Shown here one piece after another: positions 1 through 5,709 of a DNA stretch of 9,253 nt (the stretch's first letter is position 1; every line of letters begins with the position of its first letter). Below the pieces are notes generated by a model, which worked only from the letters and a program-made list of their open reading frames with translations, did not search any database and was not told where the DNA came from. The position numbers and the translations under genes were made by a program. The stretch is from Actinomycetes bacterium (GTDB lineage: Bacteria > Actinomycetota > Acidimicrobiia > Spongiisociales > UBA5794). The stretch lies in NCBI GenBank assembly GCA_023336875.1, contig JAMBLH010000189.1, forward strand, positions 1 to 9,253. The letters are read 5' to 3'.

Positions 1-48
1 GCCATTCCGACCCAAGGCCATTCCGACCCAAGGCCATTCCGACCCAAG
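1..48. repeat. Three exact tandem copies of a 16-bp unit
   Basis: The unit GCCATTCCGACCCAAG occurs three times head to tail with no mismatch (1-16, 17-32, 33-48). The array begins at the window edge, so more copies may lie upstream. It diverges after position 49. A 16-bp period is not a multiple of three, so it would shift frame between copies and is unlikely to be coding. It could be a short variable-number repeat in an intergenic region. No function can be read from it. Confidence 0.9.
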
Positions 49-252
49 GAGTGTCGAAACTTGGCCCTTTGCGACTGGGACGCCTGATCCCCGATCTGAC
101 CAACGCCGGTAATCAACAGCCTCCTCAGCCCGTCCGCTCGACCAGGCTCCCCACGCTGGGATCCCTCATCCGTGTCACTGTCGGCGTACGAATGTCGTCG
201 CCTTCACGCGCAATGGTCCCTATATTGCTATCTAGCGAACTAAGGAACCGCC
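49..252. other. Apparently non-coding region upstream of the Rrf2 gene
   Basis: About 200 nt lie between the tandem repeat and the Rrf2-like gene. The only long open frame (51-263, plus) would start at a GTG fused to AAGGA with no spacer. It would also run through the promoter, RBS and start of the next gene, and its product looks like no protein I know. I treat the stretch as the regulatory region of the downstream gene, perhaps with the tail of an upstream transcript. I saw no RNA gene in it. Confidence 0.5.
221..238 (+). promoter_or_regulatory. Possible -10 box and overlapping dyad operator of the Rrf2 gene
   Basis: TATATT at 221-226 resembles a -10 hexamer about 27 nt before the ATG at 253. 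No convincing -35 is visible. An imperfect dyad, TTGCTA-TC-TAGCGA (225-238, one mismatched pair; core GCTA-TC-TAGC at 227-236), overlaps the -10 and the likely transcription start. Rrf2-family regulators often repress their own promoter through a dyad at this place, so this is a candidate autoregulatory operator. That role is inference from position and symmetry only. Confidence 0.3.
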
Positions 253-672
253 ATGCGCCTTGAGATGACCAAGAAATCGGATCTCGCGCTCAAGGCCATG
301 CGCTGCATCGGTGATGCCGACGACGAGACCATTGCAGGCAGAATGCTCGCTGATAACCTGGGTATCACAACCCACTACCTCCCACAGGTGATCTCTCCGC
401 TGGTCAAGGCAGGGTGGATCTCCTCGACACCAGGACCACGCGGTGGTTACCGACTCATAGCATCTCTCGATGATGTCTCGGTTCTCGATGTGATTGAGGT
501 GATCGAGGGACGGATCGAGGACCAGGGCTGTGTCCAGAGAGGCATCCCGTGTCCAGAGTTCGACCTCTGTGCCCTCCACGACCCGTGGCAGAAGGCCAGG
601 GATGCAATGGTCGTCGAACTGGCTGCTGCCACAGTTGCAACAAGCGTCCGCCCCTGCCAGGAATTGATTTGA
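253..672 (+). CDS. Rrf2-family, IscR-like iron-sulfur transcriptional regulator
   Basis: This 139-aa protein has the usual length and layout of the Rrf2 family (IscR, NsrR, RirA). An N-terminal winged helix-turn-helix covers roughly residues 5-70, with the family signature YLPQVISPLVKAGWI then GPRGGYRL in the wing. A dimer helix and a cluster-binding loop follow, with Cys93, Cys100, Cys106 and His109. The Cys106-x2-His109 spacing and the following DPW recall the third ligand cysteine and histidine of IscR, so a redox- or NO-sensitive Fe-S cluster is likely. The first cysteine spacing is x6 rather than the x5 usual in IscR and NsrR. Asp10 sits near the position of the N-terminal Asp ligand of NsrR. 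The ATG at 253 is chosen because AAGGA (242-246) lies 6 nt before it; an ATG at 265 is a weaker alternative. Its target genes are not identifiable here. The family call is firm, the subfamily is not. Confidence 0.9.
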   Translation: MRLEMTKKSDLALKAMRCIGDADDETIAGRMLADNLGITTHYLPQVISPLVKAGWISSTPGPRGGYRLIASLDDVSVLDVIEVIEGRIEDQGCVQRGIPCPEFDLCALHDPWQKARDAMVVELAAATVATSVRPCQELI

Positions 673-715
673 CAGCTTTCAGCTGTCAGCAATGAATCCC
701 GCTGGCTGAAAGCTG
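673..715 (+). terminator. Perfect 11-bp inverted repeat directly after the Rrf2 stop codon
   Basis: CAGCTTTCAGC (673-683) is repeated exactly in inverse as GCTGAAAGCTG (705-715), separated by 21 nt. It starts at the base after the TGA stop. No U-tract follows, so it is not a classical intrinsic terminator. It may be a terminator of the U-less kind often proposed in actinobacteria, an mRNA 3' protector, or a protein-binding site. A further stem, GTCAGC (685-690) with GCTGAC (719-724), crosses it and could form an H-type pseudoknot or an alternative fold. Confidence 0.5.
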
Positions 716-726
716 GATGCTGACGG

Positions 727-750
727 CTCCAAAAGCAGCGCCTTTTGGGG
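727..750 (+). terminator. Hairpin with 9-bp stem between the Rrf2 and zinc-ribbon genes
   Basis: CTCCAAAAG (727-735) pairs with CTTTTGGGG (742-750) around a 6-nt loop, with one G-U pair. It ends 21 nt before the next ATG. With the inverted repeat just upstream it makes the whole intergenic gap structured. It may end transcription from the Rrf2 gene or act as a control element for the gene at 772. No poly-T follows. Confidence 0.4.
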
Positions 751-759
751 GTTCATCCG

Positions 760-771
760 TAACCTTCTTCC
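760..771 (+). promoter_or_regulatory. Possible -10 box for leaderless transcription of the zinc-ribbon gene
   Basis: TAACCT (760-765) fits the actinobacterial TANNNT -10 pattern and lies 6 nt before the ATG at 772, where no Shine-Dalgarno is present. This spacing would place the transcript start at or next to the start codon. No clear -35 is visible, so the call is weak. Confidence 0.25.
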
Positions 772-1782
772 ATGACCAGAACCTCGCCGAGTCTTCCCGT
801 GTGTGTCCATTGTGGGACACCGCGACCCCCAGACGAAGAGCTCTGTCCCAATTGTGGAATGCCGTGGATCGATTCGAGCATCTCCGACGCCATGGCGGCA
901 TCAGGTGCGGCTGCTGCACTTGTCGCCGCGGATGGATCTGCGTCCGCCGCGCCGTCACAGCCACCACCTCCGCAACCAACTGCGCCACCACTCGACGAGA
1001 CCGGGGAGTTCGACTTCAGCGACTGGACAGATCCACCGGATCCAAAGAGGAGTAAGGCGTGGTGGCTGGCCCTTCCAATAGCTGTCGCTACTGTCGTGGC
1101 GTTGTGGGTGAACGTGTTCGTCGAGGGCGACGAAGGGCCCCCGGCTCCCCTTGCCGTGGTTGTTGCCGTACCCAGGACAACGCTGGCTCCAGCAACGACG
1201 GTACCCGATGCGGTCACATCAACCGTGGCAACCACGTCGAGTACGACCACCACCATCTTTTTCCCCTCCGCCGACTCATGGGACGCAGTAGGCGAACCAA
1301 TACCGACATCGGGTCTCACATTGCAGGCATCGGGCATAGGCCCCATCGATTTTGGATTGCCGATCACTGAATCGGCAGGTGCCCTTGTTGCGAGCCTTGG
1401 AGTTGCGCAAGGTGCTGGAATCGATTCTGAGACCTGCCCTGGCTCCGATTGGTACTGGCTCGAGTGGGGAGACCTCCTCGGGCTCTTTGACGGATACACG
1501 CCAAGCGCTGAGTTCATCGGCTACGCATATGAGACTGACGGAACGAGCGAACCCGATCCAATTCTCGAAACGCTCTCTGGGCTCCGTCTTGGTAACACAG
1601 TCGGGACACTGCACAGGACGTACGCCTCCTACACGGTGTCATTCGAGGTCATCGAAGGAAAGGATCACTTCCGCCTTTCTGACGGTGGGGAGCTGCTCCT
1701 GTGGGGTCCAGTAACCAGCACTGAGCCCCAGGGGACCATCGAGGGGATCTACTCTCCAGATGCCTGTCCGAGCGAGAACTGA
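772..1782 (+). CDS. Zinc-ribbon, single-TM protein with Thr-rich stalk and unassigned extracytoplasmic domain
   Basis: This 336-aa protein has four parts. (1) A zinc ribbon holds Cys11-x2-Cys14 and Cys25-x2-Cys28. (2) An Ala/Pro-rich linker runs to about residue 90. (3) One TM helix spans about residues 96-116, with basic residues before it and acidic ones after, giving N-in topology. (4) A Thr/Ser/Val-rich stalk (about 137-165) leads to a C-terminal domain (about 178-333). That domain contains Cys222 and Cys332 and the motifs LETLSGL (265-271), LLLWGPV (308-314) and GIYSPDAC (325-332). It is clearly paralogous to the C-terminal domain of the protein at 3865-4767, with motifs in the same order and at nearly the same spacing. 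I do not recognise the domain. The start at 772 lacks an RBS and may be leaderless. The gene leads a same-strand cluster with the P-loop/LCP fusion 72 nt downstream. An envelope role is likely and the exact function unknown. Confidence 0.85.
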   Translation: MTRTSPSLPVCVHCGTPRPPDEELCPNCGMPWIDSSISDAMAASGAAAALVAADGSASAAPSQPPPPQPTAPPLDETGEFDFSDWTDPPDPKRSKAWWLALPIAVATVVALWVNVFVEGDEGPPAPLAVVVAVPRTTLAPATTVPDAVTSTVATTSSTTTTIFFPSADSWDAVGEPIPTSGLTLQASGIGPIDFGLPITESAGALVASLGVAQGAGIDSETCPGSDWYWLEWGDLLGLFDGYTPSAEFIGYAYETDGTSEPDPILETLSGLRLGNTVGTLHRTYASYTVSFEVIEGKDHFRLSDGGELLLWGPVTSTEPQGTIEGIYSPDACPSEN

Positions 1783-1854
1783 TTCCACACATCGTATGAC
1801 ACAGAATGCGTACCATCCTCCTGTACAAGTCGACGATTCGATCAAGGGGAATTC

Positions 1855-3828
1855 GTGAGCGCAACACACGCCGACGTGTCAAGCGTGCCGTGGTATACAC
1901 GCGTCTTCTCGCGAGCGAACATCATCTCGACAATCACGGCGATCGTGATCTTCATCGTTGGACTCACCGCGTGGGAGTCGAACCGTGGGGTGATCCTGTT
2001 TGCCGTATTGGCAGGGCTTGCCGCCGGGATCGTGTGGTGGCTTGTGACTCGGCTATCTGCGGGTCCCTCACTCGAGTCATCGATCGACGACCTGACCCTT
2101 CTCGGGTCGATTCCTGTTGATACATCCGGGCCGGCACCGACACTCAACGACCCCGATGCAACTGATGTCTATACCGGTCTGCTCAGAGAGATCGAAGGCC
2201 AAACGACAGGGAGAATTCTGCTTGTCAGTTCACCTGGACCGGGACAAGGTGCATCCACCGTCGCTCTGAACCTTGCAATTGCAGCAACAATGGCCGGGCG
2301 GAGGGCGATGCTTGTCGATGCAGACCCGTCTCCGAACGGGCTCGGCAGATTCCTTTCGACCGGCAACTCTCCAGGACTCTCAGACGTCGCCGATGGTTCC
2401 GCGAGTTTGTCAGAGGCTGCGAGGATGTGGGAGTTGGAGGACGGAACACGGTTCCCGATGCTGCCATCTGGCGATACCCTTGCCGATGCCACCGGCCTCT
2501 CAGGAATCCTTGTTGCCGACGCTCTGGACGCAGTCTCAGAACGCGCTGATCTGATCCTCATCGACGTTCCACCGGTCCTTTGGTCCAATGCGACCCCTGA
2601 ATTGGGAGCACACGCTGATGGCACGATCCTCGTCGTAGCTGACTCGGCGGATCCAGCAACCGTGACAGGTGCGATCAGCGATCTCGCCGAGGCCGGGGCT
2701 CCCGTCCTTGGATATGTACGAAATCGTTCCAAAGGCACCCACCGGCTTGCTCCGGTGTGGTGGCGCCGCGCTGTCGTGCACGGCGTGGTAACCACTGCTC
2801 TGCTGCTCGGAGTGTTCGGTGCCTACACGGCAGCACAACTCTGGTATTCATGGAATCGCGTCGAAACTGAGGCGCTCGACACGTCGGCAGTCATCGATAC
2901 CCAGAACGCGGCGGCCGCAGCCATAGTCGAGGACGGAGAGGAGCTCGACGACACAGAGGAACCGCCGGCAGAGACACCGAGGACAACCGCTCCGGAACAG
3001 GCCTATGAGACGCTGCTTCTCATCGGCGGCGACAAGGTCTCCGGTGCTTCGGACGTGATCTTGTACCTGGTACGCCCAACGAATGGTGCCGATGCATTCA
3101 TGGTGTCTCTTCCCAGGGACTTGTACGTTGAGAACCCGTGCACCGGCGGCAACGGTCGGATCAACACGCAGATTCATGGGTGCGAGAGCAAGGACATCAA
3201 TGGCCCCAGCCTCCTTTCGTATACCGTCGGACAATTCACGGGCATCGAAGTCGACCACTTCGCTCTCTTCGATTTCGATGGCTTCGAAGAAGTCATCGAC
3301 GCCGTTGGCGGCGTCGAGATTTGTTTCGACTATCCGGTTAGCGATTGGAAGGCGGAGCTGGACATGCCAGCAGGCTGCTCGATTGCCACAGGGCAACAGG
3401 CTCTTTCATGGGTCAGGTCGCGACACACGCTCCAGAAAATCAACGGATCGTGGAGGTCCGTCCCTGGTGCAAGCGACCTACAGCGCAATCAGCATCAACA
3501 AGACGTGCTCATCGAGCTGTTCAAGGAACTCAAGTCGTTTGATTCACCGACGGAACTCACCGCACAGGTTGCCGGTCTCGCCGATGCGTTCGTACTCGAC
3601 GACACGCTCAGTCTCACCGGCGCCGTCGGCTTGGCGTGGGGCATGCGTGACATCGACCTGGGGAGCATCAACCGGCTCGAGATTCCGGTAAGGCTCACTC
3701 GCTCGAAGTCCGGCCAGTCGATCCTTGTCGCAACCATGCCATTCGACGAGTTCCTCAGAAGTGTCTATGCCGACGCCCTCCCGATGGAGGACGGCGAAGC
3801 TCAAGGTTCCCCAGACGTGAACGAGTAA
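1855..3828 (+). CDS. Fusion of a degenerate tyrosine-kinase-like P-loop domain with a LytR-CpsA-Psr (LCP) domain
   Basis: This 657-aa protein begins with a tight pair of TM helices (about 23-41 and 46-66). A cytosolic P-loop domain of the CpsD/Wzc/ParA type follows (about 95-290). A third TM (about 308-328), an acidic/Pro/Thr linker and an extracytoplasmic LCP domain (about 383-575) complete it. In the Walker A region, SSPGPGQGAST (125-135), the lysine is replaced by Ala133. Walker A' (LVDAD, 153-157) and Walker B (LILIDVPP, 233-240) are kept. The LCP part shows LLLIGGD (387-393), PRD (420-422), an FDGFEEVIDAVGGVE segment, VRSRH (520-524) and QRNQHQQ (543-549). In the usual RSD motif the Arg is replaced (GASD, 397-400). 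LCP enzymes transfer glycopolymers from lipid carriers to the cell wall. BY-kinases control polymer export. The fusion places both on one chain across the membrane. The GTG start follows AAGGGGA (1844-1850). The domain calls are firm; activity is uncertain. Confidence 0.9.
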   Translation: MSATHADVSSVPWYTRVFSRANIISTITAIVIFIVGLTAWESNRGVILFAVLAGLAAGIVWWLVTRLSAGPSLESSIDDLTLLGSIPVDTSGPAPTLNDPDATDVYTGLLREIEGQTTGRILLVSSPGPGQGASTVALNLAIAATMAGRRAMLVDADPSPNGLGRFLSTGNSPGLSDVADGSASLSEAARMWELEDGTRFPMLPSGDTLADATGLSGILVADALDAVSERADLILIDVPPVLWSNATPELGAHADGTILVVADSADPATVTGAISDLAEAGAPVLGYVRNRSKGTHRLAPVWWRRAVVHGVVTTALLLGVFGAYTAAQLWYSWNRVETEALDTSAVIDTQNAAAAAIVEDGEELDDTEEPPAETPRTTAPEQAYETLLLIGGDKVSGASDVILYLVRPTNGADAFMVSLPRDLYVENPCTGGNGRINTQIHGCESKDINGPSLLSYTVGQFTGIEVDHFALFDFDGFEEVIDAVGGVEICFDYPVSDWKAELDMPAGCSIATGQQALSWVRSRHTLQKINGSWRSVPGASDLQRNQHQQDVLIELFKELKSFDSPTELTAQVAGLADAFVLDDTLSLTGAVGLAWGMRDIDLGSINRLEIPVRLTRSKSGQSILVATMPFDEFLRSVYADALPMEDGEAQGSPDVNE

Positions 3829-3832
3829 GCCG

Positions 3833-3860
3833 TACACTGACCAAAAGCCTTTGCGAGGAA
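3833..3860 (+). promoter_or_regulatory. Possible -10 box and RBS before the second stalk protein
   Basis: TACACT (3833-3838), a TANNNT hexamer, lies just after the stop of the LCP gene. GCGAGGAA (3853-3860) is a good Shine-Dalgarno 4 nt before the GTG at 3865 and decides that start. The string GTACACTGA followed by pyrimidine-C recurs before the gene at 4811. The gene at 3865 may therefore have its own promoter besides read-through from upstream. Confidence 0.4.
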
Positions 3861-3864
3861 ACCA

Positions 3865-4767
3865 GTGACCACTCCCCAGGATCCATATTCGAATCCACCA
3901 GGTTGGACCGATCCATACTCAGATCTGACCAACATTTCAGGCGATGACCCGTTGCCGCCGATGGAGCCCCCGACCACACCTCCAGCCCAACCACCGGGTT
4001 CGCCACTCCTCACAGGTCTGATCATCGGGCTTCTTCTCGTTGCCTTGTCTGTCGCTGTGTTCCAGTTGCTCAAGAACGACGACGACCCGACAGCCGTTGG
4101 TGAAACCACGACGACGGCCGAGGGTACGGAGACGACAACCACCGATGGCGACGCGACGACAACCACGTCAGACGATTCGAGCACGACGACGACACCGCCA
4201 ATCGCGGATCCATACCCGCCCGTAGAACCGGCGATTCCAGTTGAGAAACAGAAGATGATCACGGACGGTATGCGTATCAACGACAACGACATCCCTGACA
4301 TCGTCTTCGGGACAGGTGCTGAGACCGCGATTGGGCGGCTCGTGGCTTCCTTCGGCGACCCCACCGTCGACAACGGGTGGCAGGTATCGACCGGCGCTTT
4401 CGGTGTATGTGCAGGCGATCTTGAAAGGGTCGTGATCTTCGGCACCTACGCTGCCGTCGTTACAAAGCCAGGGGGCCAGGAGATCTACAACGGGTACCGA
4501 CAGGACCTGACGTACGCAGAGGACATCACACACGAGGCGGCCAAGCTCGAGACGCTCAGCGGCCTGAAGGTTGGGGACACCGTTGAGCAGCTTCTCGAGA
4601 TCTACAGCGGCGAGACCGTTTCATTCTCGGTGGATCCGAAGCTGGGAGATGTGTATCTCATCGAAGGTTCATCTTCGGGAAACTTGCTTCTATGGGGACC
4701 AGTTCAGGGCGAGAACCCGAGCGACAGGATCATTGGGATCTACGCACCGGATGTGTGCAACCGCTAG
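3865..4767 (+). CDS. Single-TM protein with Thr-rich stalk and unassigned extracytoplasmic domain (paralogue of 772-1782)
   Basis: This 300-aa protein has a Pro-rich, Tyr-containing N-terminus (1-46), predicted cytosolic. One TM helix (about 47-69) is followed by Lys-Asn and acidic residues. A strongly Thr-rich stalk with runs of four Thr (about 80-115) leads to a C-terminal domain (about 135-298). That domain shares with the protein at 772-1782 the motifs LETLSGL (228-234), LLLWGPV (274-280) and GIYAPDVC (291-298), and two cysteines at matching places (Cys182, Cys298). A disulfide joining the middle and the end of the domain is a reasonable guess. It lacks the zinc ribbon of its paralogue. 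The GTG start is supported by GCGAGGAA upstream. It lies 36 nt after the LCP fusion gene. I cannot assign the domain to a known family; position suggests a partner of the LCP fusion at the cell envelope. Confidence 0.85.
   Translation: MTTPQDPYSNPPGWTDPYSDLTNISGDDPLPPMEPPTTPPAQPPGSPLLTGLIIGLLLVALSVAVFQLLKNDDDPTAVGETTTTAEGTETTTTDGDATTTTSDDSSTTTTPPIADPYPPVEPAIPVEKQKMITDGMRINDNDIPDIVFGTGAETAIGRLVASFGDPTVDNGWQVSTGAFGVCAGDLERVVIFGTYAAVVTKPGGQEIYNGYRQDLTYAEDITHEAAKLETLSGLKVGDTVEQLLEIYSGETVSFSVDPKLGDVYLIEGSSSGNLLLWGPVQGENPSDRIIGIYAPDVCNR
4105..4195 (+). repeat. Low-complexity ACN-rich coding stretch (Thr stalk)
   Basis: Runs of ACG, ACA and ACC codons encode four blocks of four Thr separated by short Glu, Gly, Asp and Ser spacers. 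Such stalks are common in secreted actinobacterial proteins and may be O-glycosylated. The low complexity may favour length variation between strains. Confidence 0.7.
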
Positions 4768-4796
4768 CGAGCTCAGTGTCGCGGCTCGAGACCGGG

Positions 4797-4810
4797 TACA
4801 CTGATCCACT
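4797..4810 (+). promoter_or_regulatory. -10 box for probable leaderless transcription of the four-TM gene
   Basis: TACACT (4797-4802) lies 8 nt before the ATG at 4811, a spacing that puts the transcript start at the start codon. No Shine-Dalgarno precedes the ATG. The flanking string GTACACTGATC closely matches the one at 3832. No good -35 is seen. Confidence 0.45.
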
Positions 4811-5338
4811 ATGAAGCCAAGCTACTCAATCGCTCTGCTTGTGGGCGCCGTCACAGGACTCGTCCTGGCACTCACTCTCGTGCTGTATGTTGGCGCCACG
4901 GGCGGAGTCCCGTCGGTGAACGCCGTAGTCGATGGATCACGCGTGATCCCAGTCTTTGCTCCATCAGCCTCATCCCTGTGGATCACCGTCATTCTGGCCA
5001 GCGCCTTTGGGGGCTTCGTCGCAGCTGCCGCTACCAAGGGGACGGCACGTGTAATCGACCCCGACGCAAGTTCCGCATCCCTCTGGGTCATTGCCACTCT
5101 CGGAATCGTGATTGCACCCGTAATCGGAATGGCTGTGTTTCCGCTCGGTGCAGTCGTCCTGGGAACAATCGAAGAGGGAACCGTGACGCTGTCAGTCGTC
5201 CAGATGGTCTCGCTTGCGCTGATATCGGGATTCGTGGCGGGTGGCTTCATCGTGTGGCTGTCCTACATTCTTGCGCGGCCACCCATGGCCAAGGAGGACA
5301 CGTCGATCCTCGTCGATGCGGTGGACAGATCGGCCTAG
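4811..5338 (+). CDS. Four-TM membrane protein of unknown function
   Basis: This 175-aa, very hydrophobic protein has four predicted TM helices (about 7-27, 55-76, 88-115 and 127-152). A longer loop after TM1 (about 28-54) is probably outside. A short hydrophilic C-terminal tail rich in Asp and Lys is probably inside. No catalytic or ligand motif is visible, and I do not recognise the family. It follows the stalk-protein gene by 43 nt on the same strand but has its own apparent leaderless promoter, so it need not be in the same operon. Its 3' end meets the minus-strand lipoprotein gene at 5359 with a 20-nt convergent gap and no obvious terminator between them. Confidence 0.75.
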   Translation: MKPSYSIALLVGAVTGLVLALTLVLYVGATGGVPSVNAVVDGSRVIPVFAPSASSLWITVILASAFGGFVAAAATKGTARVIDPDASSASLWVIATLGIVIAPVIGMAVFPLGAVVLGTIEEGTVTLSVVQMVSLALISGFVAGGFIVWLSYILARPPMAKEDTSILVDAVDRSA

Positions 5339-5358
5339 GAAACATCTGTACAGCGGCG

Positions 5359-5709
5359 TCACGTATCCGCTGACATCTCGCCTGTCACCTCGTCGGCCAC
5401 GAGCTCGCCTGCCGAGTTCTCGTGATAGAGCACGGTCACGGGTTCACCCGAGAGCACGTGATCGCGAAGATGTGTCGGCGCTTGGCCCATCACTTCCAAT
5501 TTCTGGCTCGGAACGAACTTGTGGCTGTTGCCATCCTCGTCGAGCACAACGAAGCTCTCCACGCCTGACAAGTCGCCTGTGACCTCGGTAACGATCCCAA
5601 AGACCGCCCCTTCGGTGCTTGTTGAGGCGGAGCATCCGGATGCGATGATGGCCACCACGATCGCGACCAGGAGGACAAACTTCGTCCGGATGATGGTGTG
5701 TCTCCTCAC
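5359..5709 (-). CDS. Small predicted lipoprotein of unknown function
   Basis: This 116-aa protein has a basic N-terminus, a hydrophobic stretch (11-23) and the lipobox ASGC with Cys26. It should be exported and lipid-anchored on the outer face of the membrane. The mature part of about 90 residues is rich in beta-prone segments with Gly turns, as in small OB-like or beta-barrel domains, but I cannot name the family. The GTG start overlaps the stop of the upstream thioredoxin-fold gene as GTGA (5709-5706). This suggests translational coupling and a shared role. No good RBS is seen before the GTG, which fits coupling. There are no cysteines other than the lipobox one. Confidence 0.8.
   Translation of the reverse strand: MRRHTIIRTKFVLLVAIVVAIIASGCSASTSTEGAVFGIVTEVTGDLSGVESFVVLDEDGNSHKFVPSQKLEVMGQAPTHLRDHVLSGEPVTVLYHENSAGELVADEVTGEMSADT

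Noticed and set aside
1..48. Tandem repeat as a CRISPR array
   Set aside because: The copies are contiguous with no spacers and are only 16 bp long.
51..263. Open frame of 70 codons beginning at a GTG after the tandem repeat
   Set aside because: The AAGGA has no spacer before the GTG, the frame runs through the promoter and start of the Rrf2 gene, and the product has no recognisable features.
670..723. Possible selenocysteine read-through of the Rrf2 stop (TGA followed at once by an inverted repeat; 16 more codons to the next TGA)
   Set aside because: The tRNA-Sec in the window makes it tempting, but the 21-nt loop is large for a bacterial SECIS element. The extension has no redox motif, and Rrf2 proteins normally end here.
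753..1517. Long minus-strand open frame opposite the zinc-ribbon gene
   Set aside because: It is a shadow of the biased codons of the real plus-strand gene, whose zinc ribbon, TM and paralogous domain are convincing.
3801..4445. Long minus-strand open frame opposite the second stalk protein
   Set aside because: It consists of Val/Ser-rich runs that mirror the Thr codons of the plus-strand stalk and has no protein features of its own.
4811..5338. Naming the four-TM protein as a transporter
   Set aside because: There is no transporter motif or partner gene; hydrophobic segments alone do not support it.
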